Of a DNA stretch of 64,000 nt, positions 63,659 through 64,000 are shown one piece after another. A program made the position numbers and the translations under genes. The notes under the pieces are model-generated. The model was not told the origin of the DNA and did no database searches. It saw nothing but the letters and a program-made list of their open reading frames with translations. The stretch is from positions 1,674,001-1,738,000 of the forward strand of contig NZ_CP150235.1 of NCBI RefSeq assembly GCF_037974355.1, written 5' to 3'. The stretch's first letter is position 1. Every line of letters starts with the position of its first letter. This DNA is from Paenibacillus sp. FSL R5-0517 (GTDB lineage Bacteria > Bacillota > Bacilli > Paenibacillales > Paenibacillaceae).

Positions 63659-64000
63659 ATGAGATTAACAATATATAATTTGATTAAATGTGGATTTTTT
63701 TCAGATAATCTACCATCTCAAGTATTTACAAGTATTGAAATAGCAGACTTTCTTAAAGCTAATCCATCAATGATAAATTTGAGTTCAACAAGTTTAAAAT
63801 CTAGGAAAATTGAATCTACTCCTTGTTTATTTATTTCAAGTTACAAGAGTGACCTTGAAAGGAGAATTATAGCTATCCCTCACATAGATTTGTATCTTAT
63901 GCTTTGCGAAGCTATTGAAAAACATAGAAGAGTTATAGAATATAAGCTTCGCCAAAATCAACATTCGTACTCTAATATCATTGCACCTAATCAAATCAGA
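63659..64000 (+). CDS. Possible UG/DRT-type reverse transcriptase, N-terminus (runs off window)
   Basis: 114 residues are visible from ATG 63659 (GGAG 7 nt upstream; ATG 63656 is an alternative). The opening LIKCGFFSDNLPSQVFTS and the later RRIIAIPHIDLYLMLCEAI resemble the N-terminal region of unknown-group reverse transcriptases (a Y/F-F-P-x-x-LP-P-x-F-T pattern, then RR-x-x-x-IPNP-x-x-x-x-L). Many of these are antiphage DRT systems. The catalytic YxDD lies beyond the window, so the call is provisional. Confidence 0.5.
   Translation, partial: MRLTIYNLIKCGFFSDNLPSQVFTSIEIADFLKANPSMINLSSTSLKSRKIESTPCLFISSYKSDLERRIIAIPHIDLYLMLCEAIEKHRRVIEYKLRQNQHSYSNIIAPNQIR

Noticed and set aside
1..64000. 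tRNA or rRNA genes
   Set aside because: No cloverleaf with a GTTCRANYC arm and CCA end, and no rRNA-like segment, was recognised by eye; a tRNA scan would be needed to be certain.

Overview
The window looks like the chromosome of a Gram-positive, aerobic, spore-former-type Bacillota, most likely a Paenibacillus or close relative. The evidence is a T-box-regulated thrS, strong AGGAGG ribosome sites with frequent GTG/TTG starts, YpsA, YwqG, a Btr-type AraC regulator fused to a siderophore-binding domain, DUF4179 anti-sigma proteins, and moderate GC in core genes with markedly AT-rich accessory stretches. This was judged by gene content and motifs only; no database search was run.

Layout. 1-23.4 kb is ordinary chromosome: thrS with its T-box leader, a two-component system, an M23 lipoprotein, GNAT, DinB and YwqG genes, an Amt ammonium transporter coupled to a coiled-coil protein, an aminoglycoside-phosphotransferase-like kinase, a split ThrE-type exporter, an S66 carboxypeptidase, an ECF sigma/anti-sigma pair, an ankyrin protein, a GNAT-Nudix fusion, an orphan FlgB, SpeD, YpsA and an RluA pseudouridine synthase. 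One DinB-family gene has a LexA/DinR operator between its -35 and -10 boxes. 23.5-30.8 kb is a surface-glycan or glycosylation cluster (two or three glycosyltransferases, a CapD/FlaA1-like dehydratase, a nucleotide-sugar dehydrogenase, a methyltransferase). 31-41.8 kb holds a perfect (GCAGAA)34 microsatellite, an AraC regulator divergent from a heterodimeric ABC exporter, RecQ and a B12-binding radical SAM protein.

From about 42 kb the DNA turns accessory. It starts with a RES-domain gene plus a SLATT-like two-TM gene (possible toxin/defence pair), then a decayed IS3-family element with a TAGA target duplication that interrupts a GNAT gene, small hypothetical genes, and a Fur-controlled siderophore-uptake block (binding lipoprotein, FhuF reductase, Btr-like regulator).

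From 51.4 kb to the end the window looks like an integron-like gene-cassette region, which is the main discovery candidate. At two places (51.42 and 61.2-61.5 kb) the 3' end of the same tyrosine-recombinase gene is left as a remnant. Each is followed by the same roughly 75-80 bp sequence ending in ATATACGTAGTTCAG, and then by a run of co-oriented small ORFs. In both runs the ORFs are separated by imperfect palindromes built like attC sites: outer boxes TATAAC/GTTATA, inner perfect 7-bp boxes, an asymmetric spacer that is 3 nt longer on the right, and a conserved right end CAGGAACGTTAT. Three sites are well preserved (52201-52357, 62035-62156, 63515-63608) and several are degenerate. The second array carries one unknown gene per site, and its last visible cassette begins a gene resembling the N-terminus of a UG/DRT-type (antiphage) reverse transcriptase. 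The recombinase points in the same direction as the cassettes, unlike classical integrons. Both recombinase copies here are broken, so any activity would need an intact copy elsewhere.

Several small repeats lie in intergenic DNA: a MITE-like palindromic element present twice (5.6 and 10.2 kb), a roughly 195-bp inverted repeat at 29.3 kb, and a 157-bp element with 21-bp inverted ends at 39.5 kb.
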